Source: Microcoleus sp. EPA2
GTDB lineage: Bacteria; Cyanobacteriota; Cyanobacteriia; Cyanobacteriales; Microcoleaceae
Length of the DNA stretch: 34,751 nt
Direction of reading: 5' to 3'
NCBI GenBank assembly: GCA_020882975.1
Contig: JAHRFD010000042.1
Location: 1 to 34,751, forward strand
The notes under the pieces are model-generated. The model ran no database searches and had not been told where the DNA came from. It was given only the letters and a program-made list of their open reading frames with translations. A program made the translations under genes and the position numbers. Below, piece by piece: positions 1 through 8,458 of the stretch; the first letter of the stretch is position 1; each line of letters begins with the position of its first letter.

Positions 1-433
1 CAAAGCTGATACTTCCTGTGGTTGCTAAGTAATCGCTATCGGCGGTAGTGGCAGTGCCGTCGGCAGTAGCATAATTGACGGTGACGGTTTGGGGACTGGG
101 ATTATTTAAGCTGACAGTAAATACAGCATTTGTAGTGCCACTGTTGCCTTCTGTTACCGTGACATTATTAATACTGATGCTACTGGAAGAAGATGGAACA
201 TCATCATTAGTAATAGTCCCCTGCCCAGTGGCTGTGGCGATAGTCCCATTGACAGGATTGCTGAGATTGACATTGAATGTTTCGTTAGTTTCTAATTTGC
301 CATCACCATTGACAGGAACAGTAATTGTTTTGGTGGTTTCTCCGGCGGCAAAGCTGATACTTCCTGTGGTTGCTACGTAATCGCTATCGGCGGTAGTGGC
401 AGTGCCGTCGGCAGTAGCATAATTGACGGTGAC
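1..433. repeat. Near-identical in-frame Calx-beta direct repeat (1-85 and 349-433)
   Basis: Bases 1-85 and 349-433 are identical except at one position (28 versus 376, a/c). The period is 348 bp, or 116 codons, so the repeat stays in frame within the giant surface protein. The sequence between them is less well conserved. Such a repeat marks recent unit duplication or gene conversion and is a likely site of copy-number change. The left copy starts at the window edge, so the true repeat may be longer. Confidence 0.9.
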
Positions 434-3079
434 AGGCAAGTTAGAAACTGCTGAAAGGGAGGCAGTAAAGGTGGCGTTAACAGTACCCGTATTTCCCTCA
501 GTGACAACTACATTATTGATAGAAATAAGGGGGGTATCGTCATTGGTGATGGTAGCAGTGGCAGTGTTGGCGGTGATGGTAGAACTTTCGGGGGCTGCGG
601 TTAAATTCGGGTTGCTCAGGGTGACGGTAATTGTCTCGTCAGGTTCAACTAGGGTTTCTCCCAAGACATCAACAGAGATGGTTTTAGTAGTTTCGTTGGC
701 GGCAAAGGCGATCGTCCCTGTGGCGCTATTAGCCCCCGCAGCATTGATATTATTGTAGTCTGCGCCGTTGGTTGCGGTTCCTGCGATCGCGTAATTTACT
801 GTACTCGCTACCCCTGTACCACCGCTGCGGGTGACGGTGAAGGTGACGGGTTTAGTGCCGGAGTTGCCTTCTATTAAGGAACCGGTGGCTGGATTTGTGA
901 GTGCGATCGCATAAGCAATCGAGTCATTGGCTGTAATTGTCACCGTAGCATTGCTGCTGGCTGGTGCGATCGTATAATTCCCATTTAGCAAATTCAGTCG
1001 CAGCGTCTCTGCCAACTCCGGTATTGCGTCATCCACCGGGGTGAGAATCACATCCACAAAGCTTTGCCCGTTGGGAATAGTGACGGGAAAGGTACTACTC
1101 AGATTGTAGTCAGCGGCAATGGCGGTGCTGCTGGCATCAATGGCAAGATTCACCGTCAAATTACCCACTGTGCTATCACTGCGACTAATGCGGAAAGTGC
1201 CTGGATCGATCGGAGTTTCCGAGGCAGAATTATCTAGTGCGGTGATGCTGACAGTCTGCTGTAGTTCCACAGCGCCGATGTCAACATTGCTACCAGAAAC
1301 CCTGGTTAAGTTACGCTGATCCGTGGTAAGTGCGATCGCGCTGTTACCCCTGTCGATCGCGGGACTACCTAGATTGGGTACGTGAGTTTGCGTGGGGCCA
1401 CCGTTATTTGCCAGTGCTCCGAGATTCGGATTAATGGGAGTGCCAGCAGTGCCTACTTGGTCGCCATTAACACCATTAGTGAAGCCAGTACCAGCACCAC
1501 TATTTCCAATTAAGTTATTGCCCTGACTGGTAAATGTACCGTCTACATCGGGGTTTAAAGGGGCCGTGTTGCCAGCAATGATGGTGTTGCGGACATTTGC
1601 CGTCAAGGTGTTGAAAATACCGCCGCCTTGATTTGTGGCAGTATTGAGAGTCAGAGTGCTGCTACTGAGATTGAGAGTGCCACCATTCCTGATTGCGCCA
1701 AAGTTGGCTGCGGTGTTGGCAGAAAACGTACTGTTAGTAATGGTTGCCGTACCGTCGTTCTTGATCGCACCTGCATTTTGTGCAGCTCGATTGTCGTTAA
1801 AGGTGCTGCTGGTAACACTCAATGGCTGGGTATCGTTCCTGATTGCACCGCCGTCAGCCGCTGAAATATTGTTAGTAAAAGTGCTGTTGACAATGCTCAG
1901 TAGTTCGGTTCCGCCTCTGTGATAAATAGCACCGCCACCGTCGGTATTTTGTGCACTATTGCCCGCAAAAGTGCTGCCAGTAATGTTTACCGCACCGCCA
2001 TCGATCAAAATCGCACCGCCGCCTTGACTCGCCGCATTGGCTGTGTTTTCGGTGAAAGTGCTGTCAACAATGCTTAAAGTACCGCCACCCTGCCGGATCG
2101 CGCCGCCGCCGAAACCGTTGACTGTATTGGCAGTAAACCTGGCACCAGCGATCGTGACTGTGCCACCCTGGTTGAAAAGAGCACCGCCGAGTCCCGCCGT
2201 GTTGCTGGAAAAGTTAACGTTGGTGAGGTTCAGGGTAACGCCGGAGGCGTTATTAATCGCACCGCCACCGCCAGCGGTATTCGCGTTAGCAAAGGTGAGG
2301 TTAGAAATGCTCACAGGGCCGTTATTAGTGCTGAGGATCTGGACTGCGCTGTTACCGCTGACTGTCAGGTTGGCCACCCCAGGGCCGTTGAGACTGAGGC
2401 TTTCATTAATAATGGGCAGTGGGGTAGCGAGGGCGATCGTCCCAGTAATGCCAGTTAGGTCAATAATATCTGTCCCAGGTGTAGCATTGGCTTGGGTAAT
2501 GGCATCTCGCAGCGAGTTTGCGCCGGAGTCGTTGGTGTTGGTGACTCCGAAAGTAGCTAAAACGTGGCTGTAAGCTGCGATCGCCTCTTGGCTGAATGCT
2601 AAATCTGTGTCAATGGAACCAATGGTGACTTCTAAATCCCAGTTACCACCTAATCGATCGCTCCCTGTGAGAGTTTTAGAGGCGGCGATGTCTGCACCTG
2701 TGAGTTGATTGAGGCGTTGCAAAAATGAGCGTTCCGCTATGGGTGGGGCGATTTGTGCGGCCACGTTACAACCGTAGAGGAGAAGATCGGCGTTGGGAGT
2801 TAGGGCTTTTTTCCACTGCTCAAACCGATCGCCATATTCATCTAAGTTATCGGAATTTAGCTCCATTGCTCCCAGTTGTAAACTTCCTGGCCCGCCGTGA
2901 GAAATGATGTGAACGGCGGAAATATTGGTGTAGTTGGCTAGTAACTGGGTAATTTGCTCGACTCCATCGCGCGTGCGATCGAGTATCAATGTTTCTGTCT
3001 TTGGTTCTGTGCTTTGTGCAAGGCTTTGGTAATCTTCAACGCTTGGATCGATGAATACTATCTGCGTAATTTTTACCAC
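1..3079 (-). CDS. Giant DUF4347 / beta-helix / Calx-beta surface protein, N-terminal part
   Basis: Open frame of about 1026 codons running off the left edge, so the C-terminus is missing. The start is GTG at 3079, preceded by GAGGAG eight bases upstream. Residues ~1-165 match the DUF4347 module: hydrophobic first strand, then HIISHGGPGSLQLG and LLLYGCNVA. A CSLREA-like stretch (NDSGANSLRDAITQAN) follows. Residues ~180-560 are a right-handed beta-helix made of repeated GGAI...FxxN units. The rest consists of Calx-beta repeats (VTVNYATADGTATTADSDY, then SISFAAGETTKTI). Proteins of this type in cyanobacteria are very large, secreted and probably cell-surface, with adhesion or calcium binding suggested by the repeats; this role is inferred. 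The two outermost Calx-beta units are nearly identical in DNA over 85 bp. Confidence 0.9.
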   Translation of the reverse strand, partial: MVKITQIVFIDPSVEDYQSLAQSTEPKTETLILDRTRDGVEQITQLLANYTNISAVHIISHGGPGSLQLGAMELNSDNLDEYGDRFEQWKKALTPNADLLLYGCNVAAQIAPPIAERSFLQRLNQLTGADIAASKTLTGSDRLGGNWDLEVTIGSIDTDLAFSQEAIAAYSHVLATFGVTNTNDSGANSLRDAITQANATPGTDIIDLTGITGTIALATPLPIINESLSLNGPGVANLTVSGNSAVQILSTNNGPVSISNLTFANANTAGGGGAINNASGVTLNLTNVNFSSNTAGLGGALFNQGGTVTIAGARFTANTVNGFGGGAIRQGGGTLSIVDSTFTENTANAASQGGGAILIDGGAVNITGSTFAGNSAQNTDGGGAIYHRGGTELLSIVNSTFTNNISAADGGAIRNDTQPLSVTSSTFNDNRAAQNAGAIKNDGTATITNSTFSANTAANFGAIRNGGTLNLSSSTLTLNTATNQGGGIFNTLTANVRNTIIAGNTAPLNPDVDGTFTSQGNNLIGNSGAGTGFTNGVNGDQVGTAGTPINPNLGALANNGGPTQTHVPNLGSPAIDRGNSAIALTTDQRNLTRVSGSNVDIGAVELQQTVSITALDNSASETPIDPGTFRISRSDSTVGNLTVNLAIDASSTAIAADYNLSSTFPVTIPNGQSFVDVILTPVDDAIPELAETLRLNLLNGNYTIAPASSNATVTITANDSIAYAIALTNPATGSLIEGNSGTKPVTFTVTRSGGTGVASTVNYAIAGTATNGADYNNINAAGANSATGTIAFAANETTKTISVDVLGETLVEPDETITVTLSNPNLTAAPESSTITANTATATITNDDTPLISINNVVVTEGNTGTVNATFTASLSAVSNLPVTVNYATADGTATTADSDYVATTGSISFAAGETTKTITVPVNGDGKLETNETFNVNLSNPVNGTIATATGQGTITNDDVPSSSSSISINNVTVTEGNSGTTNAVFTVSLNNPSPQTVTVNYATADGTATTADSDYLATTGSISF

Positions 3080-3495
3080 GATCAATTCTCCTCGTAGATG
3101 CCAGGGAAATAGATCTCAAAAGTGGCAATAGTCTTGCCGAAAAAATTCAAATTAGTATTAAAAAATAATCCTTTGAATCCATTAGCTATGTCTGGGAAAG
3201 CTGGAAAAAGGCAAGATGTAATGCTTAATTATGAGTAACTTAAATTACCAAGACAACACTTAGAACAAATTTGTTCCCCATCCTATAAAATTGTCAGTAA
3301 ATATAGCTATAGAGGCAATAAATATTGTTAATTCTCGTGAGCGCACACCCCACGACTTACGTAAATTCCTGCCTTGCACCAAGACGCGATCGCTCCAAAA
3401 GTCTTTCCCTTAATCTTTCTTTACACAGCACTTTTTATTTAGGTGGGACTACTTATTAAAAAGGTACGCATTAAAAAGGTACCCAGGGATAAAGT
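3080..3495. other. Intergenic region upstream of the giant surface protein gene
   Basis: No convincing coding sequence. It holds the 5' region of the minus-strand surface-protein gene. Two small structures are visible: a perfect 14-bp palindrome GAACAAATTTGTTC at 3263-3276, and a 13-bp direct repeat ATTAAAAAGGTAC at 3455-3467 and 3470-3482 just past the stop of the next gene. No clear -35/-10 pair was identified. Confidence 0.6.
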
Positions 3496-4014
3496 TTAGA
3501 CGATCGATTTTGCGAGTAAGTATTTAGCCCGATCGACCTCTTGTCCGCTTCCTTCTACGATTAGTAAAATGCTGCCCTGAGAAATCTGCTGCTGATAGGC
3601 TTTAGCTTGCTCTGAAGTCAGCCCCAATCCAATTAAAGCCCCCATCAATCCGCCCGCAGCCGTGCCAATGCCACCGCTCAATAGCGTAAAGCCGATCGCC
3701 CCAGACAACATGACTTGACCCACCCCTGGAAGCGCCAGGAGTCCCATTCCCAACATCAGCCCGGTAGCACCCCCAAGCCAATTGCCCAGAAACATTCCTT
3801 TCTTGAGTCCAGTTGCAGTCCCTGCGATCGCCCCAAACGAGTCACAGGGAAGATTTAAAGAATTTTGCCCTTCCTCGCAGCTAGGCCCCAGCAAGAACAC
3901 CTGCGCCAATGGAAAGCCTGAAAACACCAGACAATCGAGGGCTTGTCCGGCGTCTTCACGGCTAGAAAACCTTCCAAGGACTTGTCGCTGCTGGCTCAAT
4001 ATCGTATTAAACAT
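3496..4014 (-). CDS. Glycine-zipper membrane protein, general stress protein 17M-like
   Basis: 172 residues. The N-terminal ~45 residues (RQVLGRFSSREDAGQALDCL) resemble the small alpha/beta domain of general-stress-protein-17M-like proteins, which begin with a sequence about a 'switch' or 'factor' followed by helix and strand. Residues ~60-140 form a glycine- and alanine-rich hydrophobic region (GNWLGGATGLMLGMG, GGIGTAAGGLMGALIGLG) typical of glycine-zipper membrane insertion. The C-terminus returns to a soluble strand (ILLIVEGSG). It stands alone between two intergenic regions. No strong ribosome-binding site precedes the ATG. A role in stress is inferred from the family only; the biochemical function is unknown. 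Confidence 0.65.
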   Translation of the reverse strand: MFNTILSQQRQVLGRFSSREDAGQALDCLVFSGFPLAQVFLLGPSCEEGQNSLNLPCDSFGAIAGTATGLKKGMFLGNWLGGATGLMLGMGLLALPGVGQVMLSGAIGFTLLSGGIGTAAGGLMGALIGLGLTSEQAKAYQQQISQGSILLIVEGSGQEVDRAKYLLAKSIV

Positions 4015-4123
4015 GGCTAGATGCTAATAATTTAGTTTTTTCTGTATCTTTCACTACTATTTTACATATTTTTGAAAAAAAGCAACCATGAAAAAGTCTG
4101 ATTGTCAGCAAAAATTGACAAAA

Positions 4124-4158
4124 AAGAGTCCGCAGGCTTAAGTTACCAGCGGACTCTT
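4124..4158 (-). terminator. Rho-independent terminator of the permease/PII/YnfA operon
   Basis: Perfect 10-bp inverted repeat AAGAGTCCGC (4124-4133) and GCGGACTCTT (4149-4158) with a 15-nt loop. On the minus strand the stem is followed by a run of T. It lies 64 bp beyond the stop of the last operon gene. A second short inverted repeat (GTCTGC...GCAGAC) follows at about 4160-4175. Confidence 0.75.
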
Positions 4159-4221
4159 AGTCTGCGGAGGCAGACTTCCTAGGACAAGAAGCGGTTTCAA
4201 GCGCCGAATGATGCTAAGTAA

Positions 4222-4545
4222 CTAACGGCGAGGTGCATACATAATCACCAAAACACCAAGTAAAGCAATCCATCCTCCGAGTAAATCGTATTTATCAGGA
4301 GCAATGCGATCGACAATCCAGCCCCACAGAATCGACAGCACAATAAAAACACCACCGTAAGCTGCATAGGCCCGCCCAAAAGTAGCCGGTTGTAGCGTTG
4401 GAACCACCCCATAAACTCCCAAAATAACCACCCCAATTACGGCTAACCAAGGGCTTTTACCTTCGCGCAACCACAGCCAAAACAAATAGCCACCGCCAAT
4501 TTCGCAAACTCCAGCTACTACAAAAAGCAACAAAGATTGAATCAT
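4222..4545 (-). CDS. YnfA/UPF0060-family small membrane protein
   Basis: 107 residues, close to the usual family length, with four hydrophobic segments. Family-typical signatures are present: CEIGGGYLFWLWLREG near the N-terminus, GRAYAAYGGVFI in the middle and DLLGGWIALLGVLVIMYAPR at the C-terminus. UPF0060 proteins are distant relatives of small multidrug resistance transporters; efflux has been reported for Enterobacterales YnfA, but the substrate here is unknown. The start codon overlaps the stop of the PII-like gene by four bases (ATGA), so the two are probably translationally coupled. It is the last gene of the permease/PII/YnfA operon. Confidence 0.88.
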   Translation of the reverse strand: MIQSLLLFVVAGVCEIGGGYLFWLWLREGKSPWLAVIGVVILGVYGVVPTLQPATFGRAYAAYGGVFIVLSILWGWIVDRIAPDKYDLLGGWIALLGVLVIMYAPRR

Positions 4546-4952
4546 TTATTTTTGCGCGAATCGCTCAGCGTTGCAGGTTCTTCTATTGTCAAAGCAGCTT
4601 CATTTTCTTCGCCGGTGCGAATGCGAATTGCTCGGCTTACCGGAATAACAAACAATTTACCATCTCCAACAGTTCCTGTTTTTGCGACTGTGACAATGGT
4701 ATCGACAACCGCATCGACTTGATCGTCATTCACGACAATTTCTATTCTGACTTTGGGCAGAAAGTCAACGGTAAAAGGTTTGCCTTCCATATCTAAGAGG
4801 CCCAAAAAGGCAAGGGGTCTCCCTTTTTGGCGCCCGAATCCTTTTGCACCAGTGACAGTCATTCCCTGAATCCCTAGTTTGACTAAGGCTTCCTTGACGG
4901 AATCTAATTTACCAGGCTGGATAATGGCAAGAACTAATTGCATAGATTTCAA
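4542..4952 (-). CDS. Atypical PII-family signalling protein with long T-loop
   Basis: 136 residues with a clear PII (GlnB/GlnK superfamily) fold. Conserved parts are GAKGFGRQKG at the start of the T-loop (~35-44), TVDFLPKVRIEIVV after it (~61-74), the B-loop TGTVGDGKLFVIPV (~92-105) and the C-loop RIRTGE (~110-115). These indicate nucleotide binding in a trimeric regulator. The T-loop differs from canonical cyanobacterial GlnB: 16 residues (RPLAFLGLLDMEGKPF) separate GRQKG from TVDFLPK instead of about 10, and the ELYRGAEY segment carrying Ser49 and Tyr51 is absent. It follows the APC permease by 7 bp and overlaps the YnfA-type gene by 4 bp. Control of the permease is the obvious inference. 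Confidence 0.85.
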   Translation of the reverse strand: MKSMQLVLAIIQPGKLDSVKEALVKLGIQGMTVTGAKGFGRQKGRPLAFLGLLDMEGKPFTVDFLPKVRIEIVVNDDQVDAVVDTIVTVAKTGTVGDGKLFVIPVSRAIRIRTGEENEAALTIEEPATLSDSRKNK

Positions 4953-4959
4953 TTACCTA

Positions 4960-6522
4960 TCAAGATTTAGAGGAAGGGATGTTATCGCGCAGGGGATGAT
5001 TCAGATCCGAGGGCAAAAACAGGGGTTTGCCTTTGATTAAGCTGTCTCCAATCAGGTAAGCAAATCCTCCAACAAAGAAGGCGATCGAAATCCCGATCGC
5101 AGTCAAAGAATTTGTTTTGGCACTACCAGATCCAGTCAAACCGTAGTAGAAAATGCCACAAACCATGAGTAAATTCATGACTAAACCCAAAATAGGAATC
5201 ACCACAGTTTTGATTGGGTTGTGTTCCTCCTCTAGCAAATGCTCTAGAGTAGCAACTAGCGTCACTCCGCAGGTAATTCCGTAGAGCATAAACGTGCCGA
5301 TGTTAGAAACTAAGGTAACAATCGTGACGTTATCCACACTCTGCACTGCATAAGCACCAATCAAAGCCGAGAGTCCACTCAGAAAGTAAATCCCGATATG
5401 AGGCGTGTTGTAGCGCCCGTGTAAAAAGCCGAATACGGCCGGCAATTCGCGATCGCTCCCCATGGCATAACTAATCCGAACACCCGTTGACAGCGACGAT
5501 AGCGCCGTCCCGATCAATGCCATAACGACTGTGCTGGCGATCGTCACTTGCAGCAGAAATCCGTTGCCAAACAGCAGCGTATCCCCCAAAATTTTCGCTA
5601 TATCGCCGATCGGCGCACCGGAGGATAATGCGGCTGCAAATCCTGTTACAGTTTTGCCGTCAACAGTTGCAGTGTATTGGTCGCCGATAAAAAAATTAGC
5701 AGCGAAATACTCAAAAAAATAGCAGATACAAGCCTGAATAAATAAAGATAGAATTACACCACGAGGAATATCACGCTGAGGATTAATAGCTTCACCGGCC
5801 ATCGCTGTTGCCGATTCAAATCCGACTAATAAAAGAATAGCGATCGTCGCCTGATAAATCAATCCCGATAAATCGTGAGGAACCACAACGCTCAAGGCAT
5901 TTGCGTGTTCGTAATTCACATTTGGATGACCCAATCGGTAAACAATCATCAACAATCCCAGGAAGGTGAGAGAGCTAATTTGGACAATGTTGATGATGAT
6001 ATTAATCAGCGTCGAACCGGTAACGCCCATGAGCGCAACACTGCCCACCAGCGCCGTGAAGATAAAGCAAATTAAGGCTTTACTGAACCAATCTGCTGCA
6101 AAATCCGGGTTAAACAACTGCCCGATGTAAACGACCAGGGTTCCCATGAAGCTAATCATAATTCCGGGATACACCCAGTAATACAAGTGTGCTGCCCAGC
6201 CTGTGACAAACTTTGCCAAACGCGCCAAACGAAAGTGTTTGTGTTCTTCTTTTGCTAAGATTGCTGCTTCGGCATAGTAGTAGGAACTGCCCGCACCAGC
6301 TTCTGGGTAAGCTTTAGAAAGAGTTGCATAGCAACTTGCGGTTAGTAGGGCGATCGCAGTTGCTAGGGCGATCGCGGCCCACATATTTTTAGCGGAATCC
6401 GGCGGGGCTTGCAATTGATAAGTCGTCCACAGAAAAGCGCCCGGTGCAATCAACGCCATCGCGTTAATCGTAATTCCTACCAGTCCAAGAGTAGGCTTGA
6501 GTTGTCCATTGGAGTCAGTCAT
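4960..6522 (-). CDS. APC-superfamily amino acid/polyamine permease
   Basis: 520 residues with about 12 predicted membrane segments. The N-terminal LGLVGITINAMALIAPGAFL is typical of the first APC segment, and LLLVGFESATAMAGEAINPQ is the family's unwound segment 6 region with the following conserved loop. The inside of the cell is assigned to both ends by charge. It probably imports amino acids or related cations across the plasma membrane; the substrate cannot be read from sequence. It is the first gene of a three-gene operon with the PII-like regulator and the YnfA-type protein. Upstream (6569-6589) lies TGACC-N11-GGTCA, with a further GGTCA at ~6608; this may be an operator, but is unproven. 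No strong ribosome-binding site is visible. Confidence 0.88.
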   Translation of the reverse strand: MTDSNGQLKPTLGLVGITINAMALIAPGAFLWTTYQLQAPPDSAKNMWAAIALATAIALLTASCYATLSKAYPEAGAGSSYYYAEAAILAKEEHKHFRLARLAKFVTGWAAHLYYWVYPGIMISFMGTLVVYIGQLFNPDFAADWFSKALICFIFTALVGSVALMGVTGSTLINIIINIVQISSLTFLGLLMIVYRLGHPNVNYEHANALSVVVPHDLSGLIYQATIAILLLVGFESATAMAGEAINPQRDIPRGVILSLFIQACICYFFEYFAANFFIGDQYTATVDGKTVTGFAAALSSGAPIGDIAKILGDTLLFGNGFLLQVTIASTVVMALIGTALSSLSTGVRISYAMGSDRELPAVFGFLHGRYNTPHIGIYFLSGLSALIGAYAVQSVDNVTIVTLVSNIGTFMLYGITCGVTLVATLEHLLEEEHNPIKTVVIPILGLVMNLLMVCGIFYYGLTGSGSAKTNSLTAIGISIAFFVGGFAYLIGDSLIKGKPLFLPSDLNHPLRDNIPSSKS

Positions 6523-6844
6523 GGAATTTTGATTTTAGTATTGAGCCCGCCACCTGTAACTGGGCTTGTGACCAAATTACTTTGGGTCATTTCGAGCTGT
6601 TACATCGGTCACAGTTTGCATATAAACCCTATGTTTAATGTCAAAAAAATTATAAATCTGTATCTTATAATACATGAAGTCGCTAAAAGTCCCGTTTGAT
6701 TTCGCTATAAGCTGTTATTGTCTATGGATGAGATGAAATATGGACTCCTTTGTTGATTGTTCCCAGGTTGGAGCCTGGGAACGCATCTTGAAAGGCTCTG
6801 CTGTGAGATTGGCACCCGAAAGTTTACCGCTTCCCCTTGTCTGA
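6523..6844. other. Intergenic region with hairpin repeat and operon promoter region
   Basis: No gene seen. It includes the 5' region of the permease operon, with TGACC (6569-6573) and GGTCA (6585-6589) as an inverted pair, and TTGACA on the minus strand at 6639-6644. At 6759-6782 a perfect 9-bp hairpin (GTTCCCAGG, 6-nt loop, CCTGGGAAC) is present. This hairpin belongs to a dispersed cyanobacterial repeat type and could also terminate transcription of neither or both sides; no T-run supports termination. Confidence 0.6.
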
Positions 6845-7627
6845 CTATTTGGAGATACTAGCGAGAATGCTTTCCATTTCAGCAAGCTCGATCGCCCCTG
6901 AGAAGGTTTTGCCGTTCATGATAAAGAATGGAGTGCCTTCTATACCCAACTTTTGAGCTAGTTGCACGTCTTTCCCAATGGCGGCTTCGGCGGCGGGACT
7001 GTTGCGATCGCTGTTGAATTTATCTAATTTCAGATTGAGTTTTTGGGCGATAGATCCGTACAATTCCTCACCTAACTGTTTTTGTCCCTCAAACAAAGCA
7101 TTGTAATATTCCCAGAATTTACCCTGCTGTTGCGCTGCCCAGGCTGCTTTGGCTGCTGGCAAAGCTTGAGGGTGAATGGAAGTCAAGGGAAAATGTTTGT
7201 AGGCTAAAGTAACTTTGTCCTGGTGTTTGGCCATAAACTGCTTGACAGTATCGTGAGCGCGGGCGCAAAACGGACATTGAAAATCGGAAAATTCTAACAG
7301 TACAATCTGTTGCGAGGCAGCACCGGTAATGGGAGCATCGCCGATGGCAGATTTAGGATTAGTTTTCATCTCCTGCAAAAATGACTGCTGCGCTGCTTTG
7401 AGAGTCTCTTGCTGTTGTTGCTGATATGCTTGTACCGATTCCAAAATTGCTTGCGGGTTTTCGCGGATGATTTGCAAGACTTGCTCTTTTAATTTGGGAT
7501 CGACTGGATTACCACCGGCTGACTGGGCGGGGGAACAACCGATGAATACGAGGCAAAGAGCTAACAGTACACTAAAGCCCAGGGCTTGCTGGTGGCGGAC
7601 TTTTCGCCAAATAGAGGATATGTTCAT
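6845..7627 (-). CDS. DsbA-like thiol oxidoreductase, putative lipoprotein
   Basis: 260 residues. The N-terminus has a basic region, a hydrophobic core and a cysteine at 31 (LCLVFIGCSP) that fits a lipobox loosely. A Q-rich coiled stretch (~66-82) precedes the thioredoxin-like fold: LEFSDFQCPFCARAH with the active-site pair C118/C121, an inserted helical domain, then EGTPFFIMNG with the cis-proline (~230). This is the DsbA_4/DSBA-like class of periplasmic disulfide oxidoreductase. It sits alone with no VKOR-type partner in the window. An upstream poly-A tract replaces a clear ribosome-binding site. Periplasmic location is inferred from the signal sequence. Confidence 0.88.
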   Translation of the reverse strand: MNISSIWRKVRHQQALGFSVLLALCLVFIGCSPAQSAGGNPVDPKLKEQVLQIIRENPQAILESVQAYQQQQQETLKAAQQSFLQEMKTNPKSAIGDAPITGAASQQIVLLEFSDFQCPFCARAHDTVKQFMAKHQDKVTLAYKHFPLTSIHPQALPAAKAAWAAQQQGKFWEYYNALFEGQKQLGEELYGSIAQKLNLKLDKFNSDRNSPAAEAAIGKDVQLAQKLGIEGTPFFIMNGKTFSGAIELAEMESILASISK

Positions 7628-7770
7628 CTTTTTTTTTGCTAATTCACTTCACGGCAACACTTCATCCTACATTGGGAATTGGGAATTGGGCATTGGGCAT
7701 TTGCGGCGCAGAGGATTGGTTGTAGTAAAACGAATTAAGCGGTAGAAGCTGGTGTTTTGAGATAAAACAT

Positions 7771-7802
7771 TAAAGGGCGATCGCACTGACGATCGCCCTT
7801 TA
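7771..7802 (-). terminator. Strong hairpin built on HIP1, terminator of the 7833-8345 gene
   Basis: Perfect 13-bp stem (TAAAGGGCGATCG 7771-7783 and its complement 7790-7802) with a 6-nt loop, containing CGATCG on both arms. On the minus strand it is followed by ATGTTTTATC, a weak T-tract. It lies 31 bp past the stop of the minus-strand gene. Confidence 0.7.
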
Positions 7803-7832
7803 TTTCCTGTATGCGGCTCCTAGATGTTCAGA

Positions 7833-8345
7833 CTATTTGCGACTGTTGAGCCACTTAGCAGCAACTATTCCCAAAATACCAGCCACCACTGGATTTCCCA
7901 AAAACTTCATCAAACTAGGCTGTTCGGCTAACACTTCTCGGAAAATATCCGGGTGATTGTGATAGGTAAACGAGGCTAATTTGGTAACATCGTCAGCATT
8001 CATCCGGCTAGCGTGGTGAGTAGAAAGCCCTAGCTGTTGTTCCAAGGTGCGATCGTTCAATCCTCTCTTGCTCAATTGCTTGAAAAATTCCCGCGCCACG
8101 TCATCCCGTTCGTTTGGTTTAATTTGGGCGATCGCTTTTTGCAATTCCGGTTCCAGTTGCGCCGGCGGCAAGGAGTCATGATTCAGAGAATTACCAAATA
8201 ATTGTTTGCGCTGCTGTGGCGAGGTTCGCTGAGCAAAATCGTCAAAATTTTCGTATTCTTCCCCGGATGTTTCTGGCATCATTTCTCGATCGCCACTTGC
8301 CAAATCGCTCATGATTTGACGTTTGTAATTATCGCTGGTACTCAT
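7833..8345 (-). CDS. Hypothetical stress-associated-type protein, C-terminal hydrophobic anchor
   Basis: About 170 residues from the ATG at 8345 (MSTSDNYKRQIMSDLASGDR). Earlier in-frame starts exist: ATG at 8372 and TTG at 8402. The ATG at 8345 was chosen because the preceding residues look like untranslated leader and GATGGGA lies upstream. The N-terminal half is acidic and polar (PETSGEEYENFDDFAQR), the middle is helical, and the C-terminus ends in a hydrophobic segment NPVVAGILGIVAAKWLNSRK that could anchor it in a membrane. No domain recognised. It neighbours a lipoprotein gene and a CsbD gene on the same strand. Confidence 0.7.
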   Translation of the reverse strand: MSTSDNYKRQIMSDLASGDREMMPETSGEEYENFDDFAQRTSPQQRKQLFGNSLNHDSLPPAQLEPELQKAIAQIKPNERDDVAREFFKQLSKRGLNDRTLEQQLGLSTHHASRMNADDVTKLASFTYHNHPDIFREVLAEQPSLMKFLGNPVVAGILGIVAAKWLNSRK

Positions 8346-8458
8346 CGTATTTTTTTCCCATCTAGACAACATTTGTGTCTCACGTAGAGACTTTTTTGCC
8401 AATAATTAGCGGTATATTAAACCACAACTAGGCGAGATTTTTTAACTAACTAATTCGC

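Noticed and set aside
75..2573. Plus-strand open frames of 66-178 codons at the left edge
   Set aside because: They are antisense to the clearly coding minus-strand DUF4347/beta-helix/Calx-beta frame and consist of low-complexity V/L/P-rich sequence expected from its complement.
6759..6782. GTTCCCAGG hairpin as a terminator for the permease operon or the DsbA-like gene
   Set aside because: It lies upstream of the permease operon, and downstream of no gene on either strand within a suitable distance; no T-run follows. Kept only as a dispersed repeat.
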